A stretch of DNA of 64,000 bases from Closterium sp. Naga37s-1 (GCA_947471745.1 CANJKZ010001153.1:1235001-1299000); one strand, 5' to 3'. Positions 11,201-21,025 are shown, numbered from the stretch's first letter. A program made the numbers and translations. The notes: generated by a model from the letters alone, not told the origin.

Positions 11201-14200
11201 TACATCTCCCCGCATGCTCCCCTCTACCTCTGTCCTGCGGTCCCTCGTCCCTCCACCATTCCTCCCTTTCTCCAGCTCACAGTGACACGCTTCAAGCTTG
11301 CCTCCATCGCAGCGGAGTTTTTCCTGAACGTGTGCGACCTGCCTGTCAACTACAACACAATCCCTCTCTCATGCTCCCCTGTCTCCCTGTCCCTCTCTCC
11401 CTGTTCCCTACCCCCTCCCCTTCAACCTCCCCTTCCTCCCTGCCCCTTGTCCCCCCTCCCCCAGCTCACAGTGACGCGCTTTGAGCTCGCATCCATAGCA
11501 GCGGAGTCCTTCCTCAAAGTGTGCGACCTGCCTGCCAGCTACATATCCCCTCATGCTCCCCTGTTCCCTGTCCCCTCCGCCTCCCCCTCCCCTCCCCCCT
11601 CCCCCAGCTCGCAGTGACGCGCTTCGAGCTCGCCTCTATCTCAGCGGAGTTCTTCCTCAACGTGTGCGACCTGCCTGCCAGCTACGACAACGACGTGGGA
11701 GGGCAGCGCTCCGTGGGCTTCCCTCTCATGAGCACGCGCACCGTGGAGGGCAGCCTTGATATTGCTGTGCCTGACCCTCTGGATCTCAATGAGAACATCA
11801 ACGTGCCACCGCCACCAGACACTGAGGTGGGCAGCCTGGGTTGACCTCTGAGGGTGAGTGGGGGAGGGCAGCGATCCGTGGGCTTCCCTCTCATGAGCAC
11901 GCGCACCGTGGAGGGCAGCCTTGACATTGCCGTGCCGGACCCGCTCGATTTGAACGAGAACATCAACCTGCCGCCCCCCCCGGAGACCGAGGTGGGTGGG
12001 GCAGTGAAGTGGGGGATTGCATGAGCACGCGCACTGTGGAGGACAGCCTTGATATCGCCGTGCCTGACCCTCTTGACCTCAATGAGAACATCAACGTGCC
12101 TCCGCCGCCGGAGACCGAGGTGGGGAGCGAGAGACGCAGGCAGAGAATTGGGCAGGCGTGGGTTGTGATGGGGGTGGCAGGGGGCATGGGTGGACGCCTG
12201 AGGGGGTGAGCTGCCCACCCGCTTGTGCCCGGCCCGCTTGTGCCCACCCGCTTGTGCCCACCCGCTTGTGCCCACCCGCTTGTGCCCACCCGCTCCATCC
12301 TTATCTGCGGTGGCAGATCCCATGGGAGGAGAAGGAGAGCCGTGCCATATTCCGCGGGCCCATCAGCAGCCTGCCCTTGGAGGACGTACCCAACTGGCGC
12401 GCCAACCCGCTCATCCGCCTGCAGAGGTAAGCTGTGAGAGCCCAAGCTGTGACGCGTCTTAAAGCCCATCAGCAGCCTGCCCTTGGAGGACGTACCCAAC
12501 TGGCGCGCCAACCCGCTCATCCACCTGCAGAGGTAAGCTGTGAGATTCCAAGCTGTGACGCGTCTTAAAGCCCATCAGCAGCCTGCCCTTGGAGGACGTA
12601 CCCAACTAGCGCGCCAACCCGCTCATCCGCCTCCGGAGGCGAGTCTTGAGCCTTCTCAAAGCCCAAGTACGTCTTAAAGCCCAACTTCTGACACGTCTTA
12701 AAGCCAGTGAGCAGCCTGCCTCTGGAGGACGTACCCAACTGGCATGCCAACCTGCTCATCCGCCTGCAGAGGTCAGTTCTGAGGCTTCAAAATCCAACGC
12801 TTTGGTACGTCTCAAGGCCCAGGCTTTGACTCGTCTCGAAAAGGCCCAAGCCCCGAGACGTCTTAAAGCCCATCAGCAGCAAGCCTCTGGAGGACGTACC
12901 CAACTGGCGTGCCAACCCTCTCATCCGCCTGCAAAGGTGAGTTCTGAGCCTTCTCAAAGCCCAAGTACATCTTAAAGCCCAGCTTTAGAGACGTTTCATA
13001 GCCCATCAGCAGCTTGCCGTCTCCCACCGTCACCCACGCGACACTCTCTCTTTCCCGTGTCCTTGGCCTTTTCACTGCCATGCGTGCCCTTCACCCTTCT
13101 CCTCTGCATGCTCCTCCCTGCTGCCCTGTGCTCGGCCCCATGCCTCCTGCCGAACCTCCCCATCCCGTGCACCCCAGGCTGTCAGAGGCACGGCCGGACC
13201 TGCTGGACGCGAAGCTGTATGGGTGGAGCAGAGAGCTGGACCTGGAGGTTCGGAAGAGGTGAGACCTGGAGGTTCAGAAGAGGTGAGACCTGGAGGTTCG
13301 GAAGAGGTGAGACCTGGAGGTTCGGAAGAGGTGAGTGATAGTTAGGAAGATGAGCGGGGCTCCACGTTCTGTTGAAGTCACTCCTGGCAATGCAGCATCA
13401 GCATCAGCATCAGCATCAGCATCAGCATCAGCATCAGCAGCAGCATCAGCATCAGCATCAGCATCACTGCATCAGCATCAGCATCAGCATTAGCATCAGC
13501 ATCAGCATCACTGCATCAGCATCAGCATCAGCATCAGCATCAGCATCAGCATTAGCATCAGCATCAGCATCAGCATCAGCATCAGCATCAGCACTTAGTT
13601 GGAATAAACGCGTTTCGCGTTTCATACGCTAGCGTTTATCCGCTAGCGTATAAACGCCGAACGCTTCTTGGGAGGCTTCCTGTACGCAGTGAATACGCAG
13701 GCCCGGGCACCTAAAAAATTTCCCCGGGCAGTTTGTTAGATCTAGAGCGGGGGATGGGCGAGGTGCAAAGCACGAAGTTGGTGCCCGAAGTCTAATCATA
13801 CTCGTCGATAAGTCTGAGGTCGGCGAGATCGAGGTGAAATGAAATGTAGAAATGACGAGATTAGGGCTGACTGGCTGGTAAGCACCGTGGGGTTTGTTGG
13901 GGGGGTGGTTTTGGACAGGTTGGAGTTCGTAGATGGTATGGGTTCCAGTGCGGTACTAATATGAGATTCAACATTTGGATTCCCCAGACACGCGTCCAAA
14001 CTTCGAAGTCACATTTCCGCTGGCCTAGACCACCGATTAGCATTTCGGCTTCCGCTAAATGCTCACCAAGAAATTCCGCACCTATTCCGCGATTTTTTTT
14101 CCGGGCAGCCCTAACAAAATTCTGACTGCGTATTGCGTATTCCCTTGCGTATAGCGTATAGCGTTTAAACGCAAGCGTATGAACGCGATACGCTTGAGGC

Positions 14201-16359
14201 TATGAGCGTATACTCCAACTTAGCATCAGCATCAGCATCAGCATCATGGTTGCCTCCTTCCTTGCTGCTCCCACTCACATCCGCTCCTTATCTGCTCGTC
14301 CCATCACCACCTCATCGTGTTCCTCCCACTCTGCCTGCCCCTGCCCACCACATTCGTTCTCCCCCTCAAACCTCACCCCACTCCCGTGCCCCTCTCCCCC
14401 CTCCATTGGTGGTGACGCTGCAGGATGCGAGAGGGCAGAGTGGCAATGCAGGGCAGGGCGGCCGTCAGTGAGTGATGCAGGCAAACCTCCTTCGTTTCCT
14501 GACCCCTCCTCACTGCCTCCTCCTCCCTCCTCCCCCCTACCCTCCCCCCTCTGTTGGCAGGATGAAGGCGGACGGGGTGGCGATGCAGGGCAGGGCGGCA
14601 GTGGAGGAGGCAACTCCGGCGCGCTTCAAGTATGGCATTGTGGCGGGCAGCGCGCACCACCACCAGATGTGCCCCATCCTCACCACTGGCGCGCAGGTGA
14701 GCTGACTTTCGAGGCGCCGAGGCGAGCGTACGCACTGTATGAGCGTGCGGTGCAGCGTATGAGCGGTCAGTGCAGCGTATGAGCGGGCGGTATAGCGTAT
14801 GAGCGGGCGGTGCAGCGTATGAGCGGGCGGTGCAGCGTATGGGCGGGCGGTGGAGCGTATGGGCCGGCGGTGCAGCGTATGAGCGGCCGGTGCAGCGTAT
14901 GAGCGGGCTGTAGGCTGTTACGCTGTTAGGCTGTTACCTTGTTACGTTGTTACGCTGTTGGGCTGTTACTGTGTTAGGCTGTTACGCTGTTACGCTGTTA
15001 GGCTGTTAGGCTGGTAGGCTGTTACGCTGTTACGCTGGTAGGCTGTTACGCTGGTAGGCTGTTACCCTGCTAGACTGTTAATCTGTTACGTTCATCCCGG
15101 GCAACCGCCACACTCCCTCGTCTCCCCCACCCCCACACCCTCCGTTGGAACACGTGACTGCAGGTGGGGATCCGGCAGGACTCGCCATGCTCGGAGTTGT
15201 TTCTGCCCATGCTGAAGCCATGCGTGAACTTCATCCCGCCCAACTGCCACTCCCTACCCACCACATTCCCCCCTCTCTCTCCTCCCTCCCTTCCCCGCCT
15301 CACCCACGGGGCACGTGACTGCAGGTGGCCATCCGGCAGGAATCACCATACTCCGAGTTCTTCGTGCCGATGCTGAAGCCGTACGTCAACTTCATCCCGG
15401 CCAACCGGCACTTTGACAATCTGGTGGAGAAGCTGCGGTGGGCTCAGAACCACGACAGGCACGTGCGCAACATGGCGCTGGCAGGGAAACGAGTTGCCAA
15501 GTAAGTCCCGTGTCCCAGTGGTTGCACATCGCTATGCCCTTCCTGCCCCACGCGCCTGTAACCCCACATTATTGAATCACCTTCATCCCGGCCAACCGGC
15601 ACTTGGACAACCTCGTGGAGAAGCTGCGGTGGGCGCAGAACCACGACGGGCACGTGCGCAACATGGCACTCGCGGGCAAGCGCGTCGCAAAGTGAGTCGC
15701 GCGTGGCTTGCTTAATGAGTCATCTTAAAGCAGAACCACGACAAGCGCGTTGCAGAGTGAGTGTGTTCTGCTTTTTTAAGAGCCTCTGAAGCAGAACCAC
15801 GACAGGCACGTATGTGCGCAACATGGCATTCGCGGGCAGACGCTTTGCCAAGTGAGTATCCCATGCTTCTGAGTCATACCATTCCTGCTCTCAGCTCTTA
15901 CAAATCTGAAAACCCTTCCCATTCCTGCTCTCAGCCCTAACATATTTGTATTTCGATCCTCTCCCCTCCAAGCACATATGCTAACCCAACGTGCCCTTCC
16001 CTCCACCCCACCCCAGGTGGGCATGCTCCAAGCAGGGCCATGCCCTCTACTGGGCCATCCTCCTTATTAAGTACTCCCGTAACGCCTTGGAGGACCCCTC
16101 GCTCATCCGCCCGCCCGGCAAGCAGCTGTGCCGCAAGCAGCTCAGCCCGGCCATTCTCGCCCTCGCCGAACCCAGCACCACCGGCACCTCCCAGCCGCCC
16201 GCTCTGCCGACCGACTGGCCGCCTGCTTGCAGTGATGAGGCGCGGGCACAGGTGAAGCAGCCGGCGTGTGTGTTTTACTGCCGGCAGGGCATCATTCCCA
16301 CCAAGACCCACACCTGGGTTTCCGCTGATGTGCTCTCAGCCCCCTCGGCTGCGCAATAG
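8298..16359 (+). CDS. CAP10-domain (GT90 / O-glucosyltransferase rumi-like) glycosyltransferase, nine exons
   Basis: Exons by splice sites and phase: 8298-8516, 9205-9945, 10643-10762, 11608-11826, 12317-12426, 13178-13258, 14561-14696, 15325-15500, 16017-16359; 2,145 nt, 714 aa. An N-terminal signal/anchor is encoded in exon 1 (second ATG 8313; hydrophobic ALPATLVVLVLAFAPVPLL), so the product should enter the ER/Golgi. Exon 2 is a disordered G/A/P-rich stalk. The CAP10 domain runs from about residue 365 to 650: IPWEEKESRAIFRG, LLDAKLYGW, ARFKYGIVAG, SPYSEFFVPMLKPYVNFIP, HFDNLVEKLRWAQNHD, and the NMALAGKRVAK helix. Family members transfer glucose or xylose to glycans or proteins; the substrate here is unknown. 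Nearly every intron holds partial copies of the neighbouring exon with their splice sites. The exon 3 acceptor (10642) and donor are the least certain, since a second donor exists near 10795. Confidence 0.85.
8721..8828 (+). repeat. 20-bp minisatellite in CAP10 intron 1
   Basis: Five full and one partial tandem units of about 20 bp with core GTCATTGATGCCAGCCGGCC. It lies in the first intron of the glycosyltransferase gene. Confidence 0.85.
10076..10135 (+). repeat. Ghost copy of the CAP10 exon 2 3' end with donor
   Basis: Repeats the last ~60 bp of exon 2 (9886-9945, encoding GMGQSGMVSPSLLRSIAMRPR minus its first residues) inside intron 2. It is followed by the same gtgagg donor. Only a few substitutions are visible. 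Confidence 0.85.
11126..11542 (+). repeat. Three acceptor-side ghost copies of CAP10 exon 4
   Basis: Copies at 11126-11203, 11276-11353 and 11465-11542 are each 78 bp and match the first 78 bp of exon 4 (11608-11685). Each is preceded by a pyrimidine tract and CAG. They encode variants of the VTRFELASIAAEFFLNVCDL block. All three stop at the same exon position. Confidence 0.9.
11859..12119 (+). repeat. Two donor-side ghost copies of CAP10 exon 4
   Basis: 11859-11991 and 12021-12119 repeat the 3' half of exon 4 (about 11695-11826) and end at the same GAG|gtggg donor. They encode variants of the STRTVEGSLDIAVPDPLDL block. Differences are mostly synonymous. Confidence 0.9.
12200..12295 (+). repeat. 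Short tandem repeat in CAP10 intron 4
   Basis: About six tandem units of GCCCACCCGCTTGT just before exon 5. Simple minisatellite. Confidence 0.7.
12465..12936 (+). repeat. Four donor-side ghost copies of CAP10 exon 5
   Basis: Copies at about 12465-12532, 12571-12638, 12704-12771 and 12870-12936 repeat the last ~68 bp of exon 5 (ISSLPLEDVPNWRANPLIRLQR region). Donors are gtaagc, gcgagt, gtcagt and gtgagt respectively. The second copy has an in-frame TAG. Junctions carry the motif CGTCTTAAAGCCC. A fifth truncated trace lies near 13000-13020. Confidence 0.88.
13259..13330 (+). repeat. Three 24-bp tandem copies of the CAP10 exon 6 donor end
   Basis: The last 20 bp of exon 6 plus gtga are repeated three times in a row, giving four consecutive AG|gtgag donors. 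Use of any downstream donor would insert 8 codons per unit in frame. Confidence 0.85.
13392..13594 (+). repeat. CATCAG microsatellite, left part
   Basis: Near-perfect CATCAG repeat in CAP10 intron 6. The array resumes at 14223-14246, because a transposon has been inserted into it. Confidence 0.9.
13598..14219. mobile_element. Non-autonomous TIR transposon (MITE-like, 622 bp) inserted in the CATCAG array
   Basis: Begins GTTGGAATAAACGC and ends with the inverted version of GTTGGAGTATACGC. Both ends are followed inward by ACGCTAGCGT-type palindromes. It is bounded by direct repeats TTA at 13595-13597 and 14220-14222, and the CATCAG repeat continues on both sides. A 3-bp TTA target duplication points to the PIF/Harbinger superfamily (known target TWA). 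It carries no coding capacity that I recognise. Confidence 0.75.
14223..14246 (+). repeat. CATCAG microsatellite, right part
   Basis: Continuation of the array at 13392-13594, separated from it by the MITE insertion. Confidence 0.75.
14424..14468 (+). repeat. Acceptor-side ghost copy of CAP10 exon 7
   Basis: A decayed copy of the first ~45 bp of exon 7 (14561 onward), including the preceding CAG acceptor. It shares the block CAATGCAGGGCAGGGCGGC with one difference. Confidence 0.65.
14738..15090 (+). repeat. Two adjoining minisatellites in CAP10 intron 7
   Basis: 14738-14908 holds about nine units of ~20 bp (core GAGCGGGCGGTGCAGCGTAT). 14909-15090 holds degenerate units built from GCTGTTACGCTGTTAG. 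Both are simple tandem arrays without coding signal. Confidence 0.8.
15164..15252 (+). repeat. Acceptor-side ghost copy of CAP10 exon 8
   Basis: Repeats the first ~89 bp of exon 8 (15325 onward), with the same CACGTGACTGCAG acceptor context. It encodes a variant of the FFVPMLKPYVNFIP block. Confidence 0.88.
15580..15851 (+). repeat. Three donor-side ghost copies of CAP10 exon 8
   Basis: About 15580-15691 is nearly full for the second half of exon 8. About 15732-15757 is short. About 15792-15851 carries a small insertion. All end at GCAAA, GCAGA or CCAA followed by gtgagt. They repeat the WAQNHDRHVRNMALAGKRVAK block. Confidence 0.85.
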
Positions 16360-16830
16360 AGCAGCGCGCGTGGTTTAAATATGTGAGGTTTACAGCATGC
16401 TACTCTTAGTGGAAGTTTCCACATTCTAGTTGTGCCACGATTGTTAAGTAGAGAGTTGTAGAGTTATGAGTTTCGTTTTGTTGGATGTAACTGATCGTAC
16501 TGTTTTCCGAGCCTGCACAAACGCGTATGTGGCGATGACCAGCCCAGACGCAGATGCATTTGGTGCAACTGCCAGCTCATGGCCACTCGTCCGCAAGTGC
16601 ATCGCACAATGTTGGAATTCCAAAACTGGAATTCGCCCCTCCCCCCTCCCCTCAATCCCTCTTCTGCGCACCCACACCACACCACGCTCCCATCGTCAAT
16701 CGGTTGGCTCCTCCCTCCTCTCGCCCCTCCACATTCCATCCCCTCGCGTCAAGCCTTCTCCGCGCATTCTAGATCTGCACGCTGCGCGCTCGGCGCGCTA
16801 TCCTCCGCCCGCGGCCCCCCTTGCCCGGTC
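16360..16830. other. Intergenic region between the CAP10 and reductase genes
   Basis: 470 bp between two genes on the same strand: 3' UTR of CAP10 and promoter/5' UTR of the reductase. An upstream in-frame ATG at 16579 extends the reductase frame, but the extra sequence is low-complexity. I prefer the start at 16831. Confidence 0.4.
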
Positions 16831-19800
16831 ATGCTTTCCAGAGCACCCACCCGCCTCGCCTCCCTTGCCTCCCTCGCTTCCATCGCGTTTCCTCCTCTTC
16901 TTCTCGCCTCTCCTCCTCACCTCCCCGCCAGATCGGCGCCTCTCCGAGCCATCTCCCTCGCCGCACTCGCGCCGATTGCCCCGCACACGCCGCCGCACGC
17001 CACGCCGCCACCTCCCGACCCCTCGTGCCTGCCGCATCGCGCGATGGCCACGTCAACCGTCGCCGAGATCCCAGCGACGCAGCGCGCAGCTACAGTGCTC
17101 GCATACGAAGGACCGAAGCGCCTCGCAGACAACCTGCGGCTCGTAACAGACAAGCCCGTCCCTAGCCCCGGCCCGAACCAGGTTCTGGTTCGGATGCAGC
17201 TTCGGCCCGTGAATCCCGCGGACGGCCTCTGCGCCATGGGCTACTATCCGGGATTCGCGCCGGCAAACGCGCTTCCCGCAACTCTAGGGCTGGAGGGCAT
17301 GGGAGTCGTGGCGGCGCTGGGCGAAGCGGCAGCGCAATCGGCGCCGGATCTGGCGGTGGGGCAGCGCGTGGTGCCGCTGCTGGCGCTTGGCGCGCTGGAG
17401 GCGGGCAGCGGCGCGTGGCAGGAGTACGTAGCGGTGGACGCGGCGCATGTGGCGGCGGTGCCCGCGGGGGTGAGCGACGAGGACGCAGCGCAAGTGGCGG
17501 TCAATCCGCTGACGGTGCTTGGCATGCTGAACCAACTAAACGTTCCCAAGGGTGAGAGGCGAGATGACTTTTGAGACGACTCAAAAGTCAAGCGGCGGTG
17601 AAACCACTGACGGTACTCGGCATGCTGAACCAACCGAACGTTCCCAAGAGTGAGACGCGGATTCGTTACAGGCTGACTCGTTTTGTACCAAATGCACCCT
17701 CGATGTTCACGACCCCATCATAACCCCTCTCCTTTTTCTTCTCTATCCATCCCCTCGCGTCCTATCCTAAAGGAGTGTATCCTTTCACCAGGCTAGGTGG
17801 GTTGTGCACACACACACAGCACCCATATTCTCCCCTCTCTTACTGCCGCTACCCCCGTCCCAAACTTTCCCCCCACTCCCCGCCCCCCTGGCCCCTTGCC
17901 CACTTGCCCTCCCCGCCCCCCTGGCCCCCTGCTTCCCTTGCCCTTCTCCCTCCCCTGCTCTCTTCCGCGCAGGCGAGTACGTGGTGCAGTCGCAGGCGGG
18001 GTCGACGCTGGGGCGCATGCTCATCCAGGTGGCACGTGCACTGCACTCTCGTGCCCTCCATGCTCATCCAGGTGGCACGTGCACTCTCGTGCCCTCCATG
18101 CTCACTCACACATACCCTCCTCGTCGTCCTTCCCCCTCCTGCGGTTTCTCCCCCTTTCCCTTCCCCACCCCCCCCCCACCATGCCCCCCAGGTGAGTATC
18201 TGGTGCAGTCGCAGGCGGGGTCGACGCTGGGGCGCATGCTCATCCAGGTGGCACGCGCGCGCGGCATCAGGACAATCAACGTCGTGCGCCGCGCCGCCCA
18301 GGCCGCCGAGCTCAAGGCGCTGGGTGGCGATGAGGTGAGAAGAGATGGAGGGAGAGCTTGGGAGGAGGGGGGAAAGGGAGTCGGAAAGGGGGGGAGGGGA
18401 CGGAAGAGAGAGTGGTAGAGGCGTGAAGGGAGGTTGAGTGGTGTGAGTTCCCGGTGTTGGAGGGAGCTGTACAGTATGAGTCTGGTGGATAATGGACCAT
18501 CTCATTAGCATGGGCAGGTTATCTGCTCTCCCGCATTCCCACCCCCATCCCCATCCCCATCCTCATCCCCATCCTCATCCTCATCCCCATCCCCATCCCC
18601 ATCCCCATCCCCATCCCCATCCCCATCCTCATCCCCATCCCCATCCCCATCCCCATCCTCATCCCCATCCCCATCCCCATCCCCATCCCCATCCCCATCC
18701 CCATCCCCATCCTCATCCCCATCCCCATCCCATCCCCATCCCCATCCCCATCCCCATCCCCATCCCCATCCCCATCCTCATCCCCATCCCCATCCCCATC
18801 CCCATCCCCATCCCCATCCCCATCCCCATCCCCATCCTCATCCCCATCCCCATCCCCATCCCATCCATCCCCATCCCCATCCTCATCCCCATCCCCATCC
18901 CCATCCCCATCCCCATCCCCATCCCCATCCTCATCCCCATCCCCATCCCCATCCCCATCCCCATCCCCATCCCCATCCCCATCCCCATCCCCATCCCCAT
19001 CCCCATCCCCATCCTCATCCCCATCCCCATCCCCATCCCCATCCCCATCCCCATCCCCATCCCCATCCCCATCCCCATCCCCATCCCTATCCCCATCCTC
19101 ATCCCCATCCCCATCCCCATCCCCATCCCCATCCCCATCCTCATCCCCATCCCCATCCTCATCCCCATCCCCATCCCCATCCCCATCCCCATCCCCATCC
19201 CCATCCTCATCCCCATCCCCATCCCCATCCCCATCCCCATCCCATCCCCATCCCCATCCCCATCCCCATCCCCATCCCCATCCCCATCCCCATCCCCATC
19301 CCCATCCCCATCCACATCCCCATCCCCATCCCCATCCCCATCCTCATCCCCATCCCCATCCCCATCCCCATCCCCATCCTCATCCCCATCCCCATCCCCA
19401 TCCCCATCCCCATCCCCATCCCCATCCCCATCCCCATCCTCATCCCCATCCCCATCCCCATGTATTTCCCCATCCACCTTCACATGCAGGTGATCTGCGC
19501 AACGGACGAGAGTGTGCCAGAGAGGGTGCGGACCATAACGGGCGGCCGCATGGCGCACGCAGCGGTGGAGAGTGTGGCGGGCGACCCTTGAGTCGGCTCT
19601 AAGCATCCCCATCCCCCCCATCCCCACGCATACATGCAGGTCATCTGCTCCACTGACGAGAGTGTGCCAGAGAGGGTGCGAGCCATAACGGGAGGGCGCA
19701 TGGCGCATGCAGCCATGGAGAGCGTGGCGGGCGACCCTTGAGTCGACATAAATATCCCCATCCCGATCCCCACCCCCATGCACGTGAGCAGGTCATCTGC

Positions 19801-20668
19801 TCCACTGACGAGAGCGTACCAGAGAGGGTGCGCGCCATAACAGGAGGGCGCTTGGCGCATGCAGCGGTGGAGAGCGTGGCGGGCGACCTCACGGGCGCAG
19901 TGCTCTCCTCTGTGCGCCCGGGTGGCACCGTGCTGCTCTTTGGAGGCGCCTCCGGGGCCACCTTCTCCGCCTCCATTGGAGACTTCATCTTCAGGTGAGT
20001 GATGTTTATTTCTTTCCATTTCAACTCAGCTCAGGTGTGCCGGGCGACCTCACGGGCGCCGTGCTGTCCTCCGTGCGTCCGGGCGGCACCTTGCTGCTCT
20101 TTGGTGGACCCTCCGGGGCCACCTTCTCTGCCTCCATTGGAGACTTCATCTTCAGGTGAGTGATGTTGATATTTCAACTCCAGTCACTTGCTGGTCGCCC
20201 TTCATTGGCCAGACTGTTTTTATGCTTGTTTAACCCTCCGGGGCCACCTTATCCACCTCCATCGGAGACTTCATCTTCAGGTGAGTGAAGTTTATTTCTT
20301 TCCATTTCAACTCAGGTCACATGCTGCTTGCCTTTCACTGGCCGGCTTATTTTCCCTTGTGGGGAATTTCACACTGACCTGTACCAGTGCTCAGCTTGCC
20401 TCGGAACACAAGCGCCTTCGTGTGTTTTTCCCGGTGCCCTGCTTTGCAACGCAGGGATGTGACGCTCAAGGGCTTCTGGGTGGGCCCCTACTTGAAGTCG
20501 CTGAGCCATGAGCAGCGACAGGCGGTGGTGAAGGAGGCGTTTGATCTCATCGCCAGCGGCACCGTCACTCCCTTCACGGGTGACAAGATGGACCTCTCAG
20601 AGTTTGCCGCTGCGCTCAAGAACCAGATGGCGGAGAATCGCCAAGGGAAGATTCTTCTCTCTGGTTAG
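16831..20668 (+). CDS. Medium-chain dehydrogenase/reductase, MECR / quinone-oxidoreductase-like, four exons
   Basis: Exons 16831-17551, 18192-18334, 19792-19994, 20455-20668; 1,281 nt, 426 aa. Residues 1-70 look like an organelle transit peptide (Ala/Ser/Arg/Leu-rich, few acidic residues), with an internal ATG at 17044. The GroES-like N-domain carries [17 protein letters not shown] and LGLEGMGVV. The Rossmann domain has [20 protein letters not shown] and INVVRR. The C-terminus has GKILLS. Zinc ligands typical of alcohol dehydrogenases are not evident, as in MECR and quinone reductases. Likely an NADPH-dependent enoyl-thioester or quinone reductase; the substrate is inferred only from family resemblance. 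All introns are GT-AG and each contains partial exon copies. The second intron holds a ~0.9-kb CCCCAT array. Confidence 0.85.
17566..17589. repeat. Perfect-arm palindrome at an exon-copy junction
   Basis: Inverted repeat with arms GACTTTTGAG and CTCAAAAGTC around ACGA. It lies between the donor of reductase exon 1 and the ghost copy of that exon end. Related to the palindromes at 24323-24346 and 24759-24770. Confidence 0.85.
17591..17650 (+). repeat. Ghost copy of the reductase exon 1 3' end
   Basis: Repeats about 60 bp of the end of exon 1 ([17 protein letters not shown] region). The donor is damaged: AAGAG|tgag replaces AAGG|gtgag. Confidence 0.85.
17973..18028 (+). repeat. Acceptor-side ghost copy of reductase exon 2
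   Basis: A 56-bp copy of the first part of exon 2 (18192 onward; [18 protein letters not shown]) with its own acceptor GCAG. It is followed by two further short echoes of CTCATCCAGGTGGCACGTGC up to about 18100. If spliced it would shift phase relative to the real exon. Confidence 0.88.
18541..19462 (+). repeat. About 0.9 kb CCCCAT hexanucleotide array
   Basis: Near-pure CCCCAT with scattered CCTCAT and rare CCAT variants, in intron 2 of the reductase gene. It yields artificial open frames (HP, IP and SP dipeptides; MG and DG on the other strand) that are not genes. Confidence 0.97.
19490..19737 (+). repeat. Two acceptor-side ghost copies of reductase exon 3
   Basis: 19490-19587 and 19640-19737 repeat the first 98 bp of exon 3 (from 19792), each behind an ATGCAG acceptor. 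Both break at the same place: GGCGACC is followed by CTTGAGTCG instead of the exon continuation, giving a TGA. The break carries the palindrome motif. Confidence 0.92.
20037..20280 (+). repeat. Two donor-side ghost copies of reductase exon 3
   Basis: 20037-20155 and about 20233-20280 repeat the end of exon 3 (GGTVLLFGG to GDFIF), each ending in TTCAG|gtgagtga. The flanking intron sequence (TTTATTTCTTTCCATTTCAACTC) is duplicated too. Confidence 0.92.
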
Positions 20669-20999
20669 ATTTGATTATTGCGGCCTGCGTAGAACATTGC
20701 TTGAGAAATTGTAAAACCGTGTAGTCCTTATGGCCCTGCTGTTTATATTGCTGATCTTCTTATTTTACTGTACACATTCGTCGTTAGCTAGTAATTTGAT
20801 TATCCTGTCCGTGGGTTTTACCGAGGGGCCGCAGCCACGCACCCCAGGGTTCCGCGTGGGGCAGCCCTCGCGAAAGTCCCCTTCCTTTCGCATCTGTCGC
20901 CAACCGCTTCATTTTGCACTAGGAGATCAGGGTTGAGGGTTCTTCAGTTGAAATCCCCAAGTCTCCGTCTGGCCATTTACAGAAGCAGCTCATTCAGAT
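20669..20999. other. Spacer between the reductase gene and the Harbinger-like element
   Basis: 330 bp with the 3' UTR of the reductase. No other feature seen. Confidence 0.4.
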
Positions 21000-21025
21000 T
21001 TAGGGGGTGTCCAGCGCGTACATTT
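21000..21025 (+). repeat. Left terminal inverted repeat of the Harbinger-like element
   Basis: Pairs with 24187-24212; I count two mismatches over 26 bp, both near positions 7-9. Confidence 0.85.

Noticed and set aside
13392..13632. CRISPR-like regular repeat
   Set aside because: Simple CATCAG microsatellite without spacers, in a eukaryotic intron.
18492..19783. Long open frames of His-Pro, Ile-Pro, Met-Gly and Asp-Gly dipeptides
   Set aside because: Products of the CCCCAT array, which has no stops in several frames. They overlap the intron of the reductase gene.
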